A model generated the notes under the pieces. The model made no database searches. It had not been told where the DNA came from and was given only the letters and a program-made list of their open reading frames with translations. A stretch of DNA of 64,000 bases from Bacteroidota bacterium. Its GTDB lineage: Bacteria > Bacteroidota > Bacteroidia > Bacteroidales > Lentimicrobiaceae. How positions within the stretch are numbered: position 1 is the first letter of the stretch; the number at the start of each line of letters is the position of its first letter. Positions 28,770 through 36,877 of the stretch are shown one piece after another. The DNA lies in NCBI GenBank assembly GCA_023434665.1, contig JAEYSM010000010.1, forward strand, positions 4,554-68,553, in the 5' to 3' direction. Both the position numbers and the translations under genes were made by a program.

Positions 28770-28792
28770 AGGCCACTCATATTGAGTGGCCT
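28770..28792 (-). terminator. Intrinsic terminator of the efflux operon
   Basis: A perfect 10-bp inverted repeat, AGGCCACTCA and TGAGTGGCCT with a 3-nt loop, is followed on the minus strand by a run of T (complement of 28762-28767). It lies about 100 bp past the stop of the small PII-like gene. Confidence 0.85.
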
Positions 28793-28893
28793 TCAAAACA
28801 CATTAAAAGCTAGTAATAAAATAGTTATGACAAGTATTCAGGATGCAACAATATTAATGTGTGAAATGTGCAAAGTGCTCCTGTATTTACTTT

Positions 28894-29187
28894 TTAAACT
28901 GTTTTTGTGATGTCCCAAACGAAAGCCCTGATACCAACTTCCTTATTAATTTCATCCATCTTCCTGACATTATTAAGCAATGGATCAACTAAACTGTCAT
29001 CCACAATGGTCAATACTGCGGAATTCATTTCAGGCCATGTATGAGTGCCCATTCTTGGCTCACCTGTTTCAGAGCCTCGGCCCTGTACATTATTCCACCA
29101 TGTAAATCCTCTGATTCCCATTTGGTCAAACATATATTCAACTCTTTCAGTATTGGCCTGGTTAAATGCTATAAAAACTGCTTTCAT
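28894..29187 (-). CDS. Small PII-like transporter-associated protein (PG0541-like)
   Basis: 97 aa. The sequence MKAVFIAFNQANTERVEYMFD, then RGFTWWNNVQGRGSETGEPRMGTHTWPEMNSAVLTIVDD, has the ferredoxin-like alternation and loop placement of PII-superfamily proteins and resembles the small protein found beside RND pumps in Porphyromonas and relatives. It starts 14 bp after the RND permease stop. By analogy with GlnK-AmtB it may bind and regulate the pump, but that is inference. Confidence 0.72.
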   Translation of the reverse strand: MKAVFIAFNQANTERVEYMFDQMGIRGFTWWNNVQGRGSETGEPRMGTHTWPEMNSAVLTIVDDSLVDPLLNNVRKMDEINKEVGIRAFVWDITKTV

Positions 29188-29201
29188 GATAATCGTCTTT
29201 T

Positions 29202-32200
29202 TTAATTTACGCTGAATTGCACTTGCTTTTCAATTTTTTTCTTTTTATTTCGCTCACCTCTCTTGCCAAGGGCTCCATACATCGCCGGCACAATTATCAT
29301 AGTTACTAAAGTTGAAAAAACCAGACCGCCAATAACTGTAATACCCATAGGTCGCCATAGTTCAGAACCTTCACCGGTGCTAAGTGCCAGCGGCAACATA
29401 CCAAGGATGGTTGTCAATGCTGTCATTAATACAGGTCTCAAACGTGATCTTCCTGACAAGATAATTGCCTCATTGAGCTCATATCCCCTATCACGCATAA
29501 GGTTGATATAGTCAACCAGCACAATACCATTCTTTACAACGATACCAATCAACAGCACTGCACCCAGAGCTGCAATCATACTCATGGTTGTCCCCGTTAA
29601 AAATAGTGCAATTGATACTCCGCTAAATGCAAAGGGAATTGAGAGCATGATAATAAATGGCATTTTCAAGGATTCAAATTGCGAAGCCATTACTATATAT
29701 ACGAGTATCAAACTAATAAGCATTAGTAATAGAATATCGCCAAAAGATTCCTGCTGATCCTGATAAGCACCTCCAACATTAACCATAATTTCCTGGGGAA
29801 TACTTACCGATTTGAGCTCTTTATTAATTTCCTGCGCGAGGGTTCCCAATGGAATTCCATCAGCTTTTGCCGAAACTGTAACTAGTCGCTCTTTTCGTTT
29901 ATGCTGAATAGATGGTGGTCCCCAATATTCCTGTACAACAGCCAGTTCTTTAAGCTTAATTTTTTGACCCATTGGGGTAGTAATAGACATCTCCTCGAGA
30001 TCAGTGATCGAATTTCTTGATTCTTCAGCCAATCGAACTTTGATGTCATATTCATCACCTTCTTCTTTATACTTAGAGGCAACCAGACCACTTACCCTGT
30101 TATATATTTGGGCTGAAATATTGGCAGTAGTAAGTCCATGCGCAGCCACCTTTTCACGATCTATTGAAATCTGGAGTTCGGGTTTATCTTTCTTTCTGCT
30201 GATCATTACATCACTTGCACCTTTAACAGTACTTATCTTTTGACGCAAGTTTTCAGCCAGTTGATTCGTTTGGTCGAAGTCGTAACCATAAATTTCCACA
30301 TCAACCGTATTCGTCGCACCTCCGAATCCCTGACTTGAAGTGCTTACAGTAGCATTGATAATTTCAGGAATAGTTGCTAGTTGCAATCTCAAGTCACTTG
30401 CAATCTCAAATACCGACCTTTCGCGCTCATCCCTGTCCTCCAGCCTCATCATGAAATTAATTACATTCGAACCAGTGGTAGTAAACAGCGAAAACATTCC
30501 ACCTTCATCATCAGAACCAGAGGAAGCTGAAACAAGAATAACTTCAGGATAGCGTTCTGCAATGATCTGCTCGATCTGACGGGTCACTTTCATTGTCTCT
30601 TCGACTCTAGTCCCAGTCTGTAACTCGATACTAGCAGACATACTGCTTTCATCACTCTCCGGCATAAAGTCGGTTCCAATAAATGCAAACAATCCTATTG
30701 AACCTAAAAAGATAAGTAACCCTCCTATAAGGGTGGCAGTTTTATGGTACAAGGTCCATCTTAAGCTCTTTACGTAAATATTATCAAGTTTGTTAAGCAA
30801 TGGCTCCATAGTACGGGAATGGCTATACCACCTTTCTTTCTTGGTAAGTTTATTCATTCCGAGTAATCTTGCTGAAAGCATAGGGGTAAGTGTAATAGCA
30901 GCAAGAGTTGACATAACTATGGTAATTGAAACAATCCATCCAAGCTGATTAAACATAACTCCGGTCATGCCTGACACCAATGTCAAAGGCAGAAAAACAG
31001 CAACAATTACCAGGGTAGTTACTATAACGGCCAGCCAAACCTCATTAGTTGCATAAATAGCAGCTTCTCGCGGTGAACTTCCTCTTTCAATATGTTTAGT
31101 GATATTTTCGAGTACTACAATCGCATCATCAACCACCATACCGATAGCAATAGAAAGAGAAGTAAGTGAGATGATGTTAATTGAATTACCTGTTGCAAAC
31201 AAATAAACAAAAGCTGAAATCAGTGAAATCGGTATAGTAAGAATGATAATAAAGGTTGCTCTCCACCTCCCTAAAAACATTATTACAACAAGGATAACGA
31301 ACAGAAACGCATACATAAGTGTTTCTGAAAGGTTATTGATTGAACCCTTGATGAATGTTGATGAATCGAATATCTCAGTGATAGTTACATCAGGAGGTAA
31401 ATTCTTCTTAAGCTGGTCTAAATTATCATTGATGTCCTTGGCTACTTTGACTGTGTTAGCTCCCGATTGTTTCATAACAAACAGGCGCAAACCCTGTTTT
31501 CCATTAATTTTTTCATCTAATGACAGGTCTTTCAGTGAATCTTTCACTGTGGCTACATCTCTCAGGTAGATAGCATTACCCTGGTAATTGCCAACTACAA
31601 GATTTTTCAGTTTTTCGCTATCATTAAATTCACCCTGAACCCTTAACTTGTAATCCATCAGGCCCATTTTCACATTTCCTGAAGGCATATTTATATTCTC
31701 AGCACCAATAATTCCACCAATCTGTTCAACGGTTAAATTATAAGCATCCAGTTTGCCAGGATCAGCATCCACATATACAACACGCTTTGGAGCACCCATC
31801 ATTGAGACGGAACCTACACCCTCAATTCTGTTTAATGGATTGACTATCTTTTCATCAATAAGTTTCTCGAGTCCCATATAACTTTCTTCAGCAGTGATGG
31901 CATAGAAAACTATAGGCATCATATTGGTACTGAATTTAAAGATTGAAGGTCTGTCAACATCTTCAGGCAGTCCTTCCAATGTCATGTCGATAACATTTCT
32001 GATATCATTGGCGGCTTCATCAAGGTTCGACTCCCATTCAAATTGTATAGTAATAACTGAAAGGTTATCTAAGGAAGTAGAAGTAATTTCGTCCAGATTA
32101 TCCAGTGAATTCAATGCGTCTTCGAGAGGTTTTGTTATGTTGGTTTCCACATCAAGCGCATTGGCACCAGGGTAGGTTGTCATAACAGAGATAATTGGAG

Positions 32201-32324
32201 GCTCTATCTCAGGATAGAGGTCAACAGGCATTTTGATGAGTGCATAAATACCCACTACCATTATTCCAATGAATAACATTAAGGTAGTGATTGGTTTGTT
32301 TACCGCACTTTTATATATACTCAT
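29202..32324 (-). CDS. RND efflux permease (AcrB/MexB family)
   Basis: 1040 aa, typical of the family. The N-terminal helix (VNKPITTLMLFIGIMVVGIYALIKMPVDLYPEIEPP) is followed by two large periplasmic porter loops and two sets of six membrane helices. The TM4 motif GMVVDDAIVVLENI carries the paired aspartates of the proton relay, and GIVVKNGIVLVDYIN (TM10) carries the partner Lys. It forms an inner-membrane proton-driven trimer that exports drugs, bile salts or lipids through the adaptor and TolC-like channel encoded just upstream. The sequence type points to HAE1 multidrug pumps rather than CusA-like metal pumps. Confidence 0.95.
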   Translation of the reverse strand: MSIYKSAVNKPITTLMLFIGIMVVGIYALIKMPVDLYPEIEPPIISVMTTYPGANALDVETNITKPLEDALNSLDNLDEITSTSLDNLSVITIQFEWESNLDEAANDIRNVIDMTLEGLPEDVDRPSIFKFSTNMMPIVFYAITAEESYMGLEKLIDEKIVNPLNRIEGVGSVSMMGAPKRVVYVDADPGKLDAYNLTVEQIGGIIGAENINMPSGNVKMGLMDYKLRVQGEFNDSEKLKNLVVGNYQGNAIYLRDVATVKDSLKDLSLDEKINGKQGLRLFVMKQSGANTVKVAKDINDNLDQLKKNLPPDVTITEIFDSSTFIKGSINNLSETLMYAFLFVILVVIMFLGRWRATFIIILTIPISLISAFVYLFATGNSINIISLTSLSIAIGMVVDDAIVVLENITKHIERGSSPREAAIYATNEVWLAVIVTTLVIVAVFLPLTLVSGMTGVMFNQLGWIVSITIVMSTLAAITLTPMLSARLLGMNKLTKKERWYSHSRTMEPLLNKLDNIYVKSLRWTLYHKTATLIGGLLIFLGSIGLFAFIGTDFMPESDESSMSASIELQTGTRVEETMKVTRQIEQIIAERYPEVILVSASSGSDDEGGMFSLFTTTGSNVINFMMRLEDRDERERSVFEIASDLRLQLATIPEIINATVSTSSQGFGGATNTVDVEIYGYDFDQTNQLAENLRQKISTVKGASDVMISRKKDKPELQISIDREKVAAHGLTTANISAQIYNRVSGLVASKYKEEGDEYDIKVRLAEESRNSITDLEEMSITTPMGQKIKLKELAVVQEYWGPPSIQHKRKERLVTVSAKADGIPLGTLAQEINKELKSVSIPQEIMVNVGGAYQDQQESFGDILLLMLISLILVYIVMASQFESLKMPFIIMLSIPFAFSGVSIALFLTGTTMSMIAALGAVLLIGIVVKNGIVLVDYINLMRDRGYELNEAIILSGRSRLRPVLMTALTTILGMLPLALSTGEGSELWRPMGITVIGGLVFSTLVTMIIVPAMYGALGKRGERNKKKKIEKQVQFSVN

Positions 32325-32372
32325 GGGTTTTTGTGTTACTGGTTTATTTTAGTTTTTCGTGTTAAGTTATGA

Positions 32373-33416
32373 TTACTGAACCACCTGAACTTTCATTCCG
32401 TCGAGCAGACGTGCCTGACCACTGATGATAACTTTGGCTCCTTCTGTAAGCTGGTCGCTAATTACTTCAACATTATCATTAATACGCTGACCCATAGTGA
32501 CTGCAATTCTCTTAGCTACACCATTTTCTTCAACAAACAGGTATCTTTCATTTGATCCCTGCATTTTAAGTACAGCCAAAGCAGGTAATAGCAATGCTTT
32601 AGTTTCACCTGGATTTAAAGTAACACGACTATACATACCGGGACGCAATGCTGCCGAAGGATTGTTAATGGTAATTTCCACCTGGAATGTACGGCTACCG
32701 GGATTAATGGTTGGATGCACCAAGGTTATTTTACCTTCAAAGGTCTTATCAGGATAAATATCACTGGTAACAACTGCAGGCATTCCGGTTTTAATTCTAG
32801 GGAAAAAGTTCTCAGAAATATTGACTACAGCTTTAAGCCTGTCAATCTGAACAAGTGAAAGGATTGCTGCTTTTCCGGCTCCAGTATTCGGAACTGCCGA
32901 ATACATTTCGCCCGATTCAAAGTATTTACCCGATACCAAACCATTGAACGGAGAAACCAACCTCGTATTTTCCTTCAGAAAGTCGACATTTGTTTGTGCA
33001 ATTTCATACTGGGTTTTTAACTGGTCGTATTGCTGTTTTGCTACACTCCCTACTTTTTGTAGAGTATCTAATCGTTTGAAATCAGTAGCCAGGCTTTTTA
33101 ATTGAATCTCAGCCTGATGTAATTGGGTACGGTCCATTTGAACAAGCAGCTGACCTTTCGAAACTCTGTCACCTACCTCTACATTTATACTCTCAATTCT
33201 ACCAGGGGCAGCAGGAGCAAAATGAATTTCTTCAAAGGGCTGAAGAGTGGATTGGTATTCTATTGTCCTTGCAATAGTTTGTTCGTTGAGCTGAATAACT
33301 TTTACAACCTCAGGTTTTGATTCAGCAGCCTTAGGATCGTTAACTGGTTTCTCTTTCTGAGAACACGAACTAAGAGTTATAACAAGTGCAAGTGCTGCAA
33401 ATAATATCTTTTTCAT
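32373..33416 (-). CDS. RND periplasmic adaptor (membrane fusion protein), lipoprotein
   Basis: 347 aa. The signal peptide ends in TLSSC, so Cys18 is lipidated and anchors it in a membrane. FAPAAPGRIESINVEVGDRVSKGQLLVQMD is the first half of the lipoyl domain, a helical hairpin follows (QLHQAEIQLKS to TNVDFLKENT), then LVSPFNGLVSGKYFESGEM and beta-barrel and membrane-proximal domains (NPSAALRPGMYSRVTL). It links the RND trimer to the outer-membrane channel. It lies 48 bp upstream of the permease gene and 23 bp after the TolC-like gene. Confidence 0.94.
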   Translation of the reverse strand: MKKILFAALALVITLSSCSQKEKPVNDPKAAESKPEVVKVIQLNEQTIARTIEYQSTLQPFEEIHFAPAAPGRIESINVEVGDRVSKGQLLVQMDRTQLHQAEIQLKSLATDFKRLDTLQKVGSVAKQQYDQLKTQYEIAQTNVDFLKENTRLVSPFNGLVSGKYFESGEMYSAVPNTGAGKAAILSLVQIDRLKAVVNISENFFPRIKTGMPAVVTSDIYPDKTFEGKITLVHPTINPGSRTFQVEITINNPSAALRPGMYSRVTLNPGETKALLLPALAVLKMQGSNERYLFVEENGVAKRIAVTMGQRINDNVEVISDQLTEGAKVIISGQARLLDGMKVQVVQ

Positions 33417-33439
33417 TGTGATTTTTAATTATTGGTTTA

Positions 33440-34738
33440 TTAATTGGTTGTGTACATTTTTTCGAGTTGAAGTCGGGCATCTAGTAGTTGCATTGCAGCG
33501 CTGATATAATCAGTTTCAGCTTTCAGATAATTATTATCGGCTGTTATCAGATCGAGTCCTGAAATAAGACCTTGTTCATACTTAAGTTTCAGGCTACTGT
33601 AAACTCTGCGTGAAACTTCTATATTAGCTTTCTGGTTTTCAAATGTTTCAAGTGCATTTATTACATTAAATCGCAATTGTTTGTCTTGAATCATAAGTTG
33701 GTCTCTAACAAGGTCACGATTGTTTTGCATCGTCTTCAGGTCAATAAATGCCTGTTTCGTCTGTGCAATTCTTAATCCGCTGGAGAAAACAGGAATGTTT
33801 AACTGTAAGCCTACAACATGAGGAGGTGACATATCGAATTCTGGTCTCAAAATTTTATGAGTAAAAGAATAAAAACCAGCCAAAGTAGGTAAAGCAGCAG
33901 ATTTTCTCATATCAACCATCTTTTTACTGATATCTACCTGCTGATTCATTAACTGAAAATCGAAATTGTTTTCAAGTTTTAATGATTGGGCCAGGGTGAC
34001 TTCAATATTTGCCTGTTCAAGTACCATTTGCAGGTTATCACTAAGAACCAATTCAGTGTTTATATCAGTTCCCAATTGTAGTCTTAACATATTCAATGCA
34101 AGCTCTAATTGTCTTTCAGAAGCTTTGACAGCATTTTCAAGGGTGTTAACCTGGATAAATAACTGATCTACATCATTCTGTTCAATTATACCTACACCGG
34201 CTAGTACCTCAGTTTTCTTATAAAGATCCTTCAGATTACTGAGGTTGAGTTTTAACCGATCGTATAATTCATTTGAGATCAATACAAGGTAGTAACTGTT
34301 GGTAACTTGCGTCCGTATATCGGTTTCAGTCTTTTTATAGTTTATTTCACTTAACTCCTTGTAAAGTTTTGCAGTTTGAACACCAACAATATAACTTCCA
34401 CTGAATAGGAGTTGTGAAACCTGCAAGTTGAAGTTACTTGTTGGTTTGATGGGGATTTCTGTTGCAGGCATATCCTCGCTGAAGCGGATTGACATATTAG
34501 CCCCCATTGAATTAGTATAGTCTATCTTGGCATTGGCTTGTGGAAGCCCGTTTGCTATAGCTTCACGAATAGACTGCTGTGCTTTCTGAACTGCCAATTC
34601 TGAATTGACCAGTGTCTTATTAAATTTTAAAGCATGATCAATCGCCTCATCGACAGTTAGTGTGAGTGATTGTTGGGCCATAACATTTGAACCAAATAGG
34701 AATAGTATCAAAAGTAACCCAGTAAGCTTAAGTTTCAT
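33440..34738 (-). CDS. TolC-family outer-membrane efflux protein
   Basis: 432 aa from the ATG at 34738, where a signal peptide begins (MKLKLTGLLLILFLFGSNVMAQQ); an ATG eight codons upstream is less suitable. The mature protein has the two-fold repeat of long helices and short beta strands of TolC: LTVDEAIDHALKFNKTLVNSELAVQKAQQSI in the first half and LTLAQSL-like start of the second (EVTLAQSLKLENNFDFQLMNQQVDISKKMV). It ends GLISGLDLITADNNYLKAETDYISA. It is the second gene of the operon, after tetR. Confidence 0.93.
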   Translation of the reverse strand: MKLKLTGLLLILFLFGSNVMAQQSLTLTVDEAIDHALKFNKTLVNSELAVQKAQQSIREAIANGLPQANAKIDYTNSMGANMSIRFSEDMPATEIPIKPTSNFNLQVSQLLFSGSYIVGVQTAKLYKELSEINYKKTETDIRTQVTNSYYLVLISNELYDRLKLNLSNLKDLYKKTEVLAGVGIIEQNDVDQLFIQVNTLENAVKASERQLELALNMLRLQLGTDINTELVLSDNLQMVLEQANIEVTLAQSLKLENNFDFQLMNQQVDISKKMVDMRKSAALPTLAGFYSFTHKILRPEFDMSPPHVVGLQLNIPVFSSGLRIAQTKQAFIDLKTMQNNRDLVRDQLMIQDKQLRFNVINALETFENQKANIEVSRRVYSSLKLKYEQGLISGLDLITADNNYLKAETDYISAAMQLLDARLQLEKMYTTN

Positions 34739-34863
34739 TGCATTAGGTTTTAGGTAGTGCATTAATCAGTTAATTTTTCACCTGCGATTTATCACAGAAT
34801 AGGAATCCATGTTCTTATAAGAGACAATAGACGTTAGTAATTTTAAATGGTTACATGGGTTTA

Positions 34864-35562
34864 TTAGTTTTCTTGTAAATTTTCGAAATATTTATCCATA
34901 AGGGTCAAGCCTTTCTTTGTGCAAATGCCTCTGAAATAAGGAAGAAAGATATTTTCTAATATGGCATTTTTTGGGGGATTCAGTGCTTTAATTCTGTAAC
35001 TGGTGTGAATTACCGACACCAATTCGTGCAAAAAGCTGTCAACTAAACTAATATTAAGATCTCTTCTAAAAACGCTCTGCTCAATCCCTTTTTTGATAAA
35101 TGTATATGTTGCTGAATACTCATTTATTTTTTCGGTCTCAAAAATTAGTGAAACAGATACCGAGGGGAAGTACAACAACAGATCATGTTCTAAAGCCGGG
35201 GGGATATTTTGCATATACTTGCTCTCATTTTCAAGTACAATCACCAAAGCCTCTATAACATTTTCAGTATTCCCAATAATCTCAATAATGGCTTTATTCT
35301 TTTCAATGATCATTCTCTTGATTGTAGCAACTGCTAATGTATCTTTTCCCTCAAAATGTTCATAAACAGTCCTTTTTGATACTCCCGCCGCTTTGGCTAT
35401 ATAGTCCATTGTTACACTTCTGATCCCTCTTTGAAGAAAGGCTTCTGTTGCAGCTTTCAATATTTTATCTTCTGCAGATAATTTGTGCTCCTTTGGGTTA
35501 TCTTTCCAGGAATATCTGTTATTTTCCGAATTATCAGTCAAAATCTTAATTGTATCAGTCAT
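34864..35562 (-). CDS. TetR-family transcriptional regulator
   Basis: 232 aa, slightly long because of a ~30-residue polar N-terminal extension. The helix-turn-helix is clear: ILKAATEAFLQRGIRSVTMDYIAKAAGVSKRTVYEHFEGKDTL at about residues 33-76. The rest is an alpha-helical ligand and dimer domain without recognisable specificity. It is the first gene of the tetR-tolC-adaptor-RND-PII-like operon and most likely represses it. A 125-bp gap separates it from the tolC gene, which may hold a second promoter. Confidence 0.92.
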   Translation of the reverse strand: MTDTIKILTDNSENNRYSWKDNPKEHKLSAEDKILKAATEAFLQRGIRSVTMDYIAKAAGVSKRTVYEHFEGKDTLAVATIKRMIIEKNKAIIEIIGNTENVIEALVIVLENESKYMQNIPPALEHDLLLYFPSVSVSLIFETEKINEYSATYTFIKKGIEQSVFRRDLNISLVDSFLHELVSVIHTSYRIKALNPPKNAILENIFLPYFRGICTKKGLTLMDKYFENLQEN

Positions 35563-35596
35563 TATTTAATATAGTCGTTTACAATATTTGGGACTG

Positions 35597-35604
35597 CAAA
35601 ACTA
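35597..35604 (-). promoter_or_regulatory. Putative -7 element for the efflux operon
   Basis: TAGTTTTG on the minus strand matches TAnnTTTG and lies 34 bp before the tetR start codon. No exact -33 TTTG at about 20 bp upstream. Confidence 0.5.
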
Positions 35605-35739
35605 AAAAACTATTTTGGTTTTTCAGTTTTTATTTTAATATTATTTTAAGCTTTTAGGAAATTTTAACTTAACTTGGGGCTAACAGCTCAAAGTGATTTA
35701 TCAGTGAAATGATTCTGACTATACTGATGTCTTGAATCA

Positions 35740-35754
35740 TGATTCTGAGAATCA
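35740..35754. repeat. Perfect 15-bp palindrome (TGATTCT-G-AGAATCA)
   Basis: Seven-base arms around a central G. A half-like copy, ATGATTCTGA, recurs at about 35709-35718. The site lies between the 3' end of the secreted phosphatase-family gene and the tetR promoter, about 140 bp upstream of the latter. It could be a regulator site; it has no T-tract typical of a terminator. Confidence 0.55.
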
Positions 35755-35839
35755 GGACTGATTAAACAAAACATAGGAAATAGTACCTATTAAATTCAGT
35801 GAATAATTGGCAGAGATAATACAGGACAACAAGTGAGTT

Positions 35840-36721
35840 TCAGAACCTTATCCGAGCCAGAACCGGTAAATGGTCAGAGAGATATTTTCCCGAAGAGCGG
35901 AAGTCGATAATTGAATTGGTCAAAACTTCGGTGTCATAGGACACAAATATAAAATCAATAAGTGTCGGGTTATCGAATTCAGGATCAAAGCTTATATATG
36001 ACACTTCGGGTCCGGTCTTTTCTAAAGCTCTTACCCTTGAATCAACCATAACCACTTCATTTTCAGGATAACTGATGATACGGTAAGCTCTATGTTTCTC
36101 AGTCACATTAAAATCGCCGGTTAGCACCACAGGTAATTTACCTGCCAGTTGAGCTATTTTGCGAATTAAAAGTTGGGCGCTCTCTACTCTGGCAGTGTCT
36201 CCCATATGATCGAAGTGAGTATTAAAAGCTAAAAAGTGCTCACCCGTCTTTTTGTGCTTAAATTCTGCCCATGTAACAACCCTGTTGCATGCAGCATCCC
36301 ATCCCCTGCTACCTGGAATTTCAGGTGTCTCCGAAAGCCAAAAAGTACCGCTTCTTACCACTCTCAATTTTTTCTTTTTATATAGCAAAGGACTGTATTC
36401 TCCAGCTTTTTTCCCGTCATCACGTGCCACCCCCAGGCTCTTGTATCCTTTAAGGTTTTTCTTGAGATAATGCAATTGATGATGCATCACTTCCTGCAAT
36501 CCTATGATGTCAGGCGAAATGTCCGTGATTTTTGCCGCAAAATCATCTTTTCTGAAATCCCATTGATTTTTGCCGTCATCCTTAACATCTAGGCGGATAT
36601 TCCACGACATTACATCCAGTGAGACCTGCTTTTGTGCGATGGCGTAGAAAGGCATTATTAACATAAGAGTTATAACAACGGCAAACACCTTGGTCTGATT
36701 CAACTGCCTATCTAGCAACAT
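35840..36721 (-). CDS. Exported endonuclease/exonuclease/phosphatase family protein
   Basis: 293 aa from the ATG at 36721, which begins a signal peptide (MLLDRQLNQTKVFAVVITLMLIMPFYAIAQ). Longer frames run into ileS and are rejected. The DNase I-like fold is shown by LDVMSWNIRLD (Asn), IGLQEVMHHQ (metal-binding Glu), FNTHFDHMGDTARVESAQLL (His), VVLTGDFNVTE (Asp and Asn) and the final YLSDHLPVLARIRF (Asp-His). It is probably a periplasmic or secreted phosphodiesterase or sphingomyelinase-like phosphatase; the substrate is not readable. It diverges from ileS. Confidence 0.9.
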   Translation of the reverse strand: MLLDRQLNQTKVFAVVITLMLIMPFYAIAQKQVSLDVMSWNIRLDVKDDGKNQWDFRKDDFAAKITDISPDIIGLQEVMHHQLHYLKKNLKGYKSLGVARDDGKKAGEYSPLLYKKKKLRVVRSGTFWLSETPEIPGSRGWDAACNRVVTWAEFKHKKTGEHFLAFNTHFDHMGDTARVESAQLLIRKIAQLAGKLPVVLTGDFNVTEKHRAYRIISYPENEVVMVDSRVRALEKTGPEVSYISFDPEFDNPTLIDFIFVSYDTEVLTNSIIDFRSSGKYLSDHLPVLARIRF

Positions 36722-36831
36722 GATATTTATATATTTATAAAGTGCGAATTTACAACTTTTTATGCCAACGCCAGTCTTAAAGCCATACATAACATGTAAG
36801 TGGAAAAGAACCATATATTGCAAATTTATTG

Positions 36832-36839
36832 TACTTTTG
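36832..36839 (+). promoter_or_regulatory. Putative -7 element for ileS
   Basis: TACTTTTG matches TAnnTTTG, with a TTG 11 bp before it. It lies 38 bp upstream of the chosen ileS ATG and falls inside a longer open frame, which supports the shorter start. Confidence 0.55.
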
Positions 36840-36877
36840 CACCTCTTTACAAAAAACCATTTTATACTGGAGTTCTG

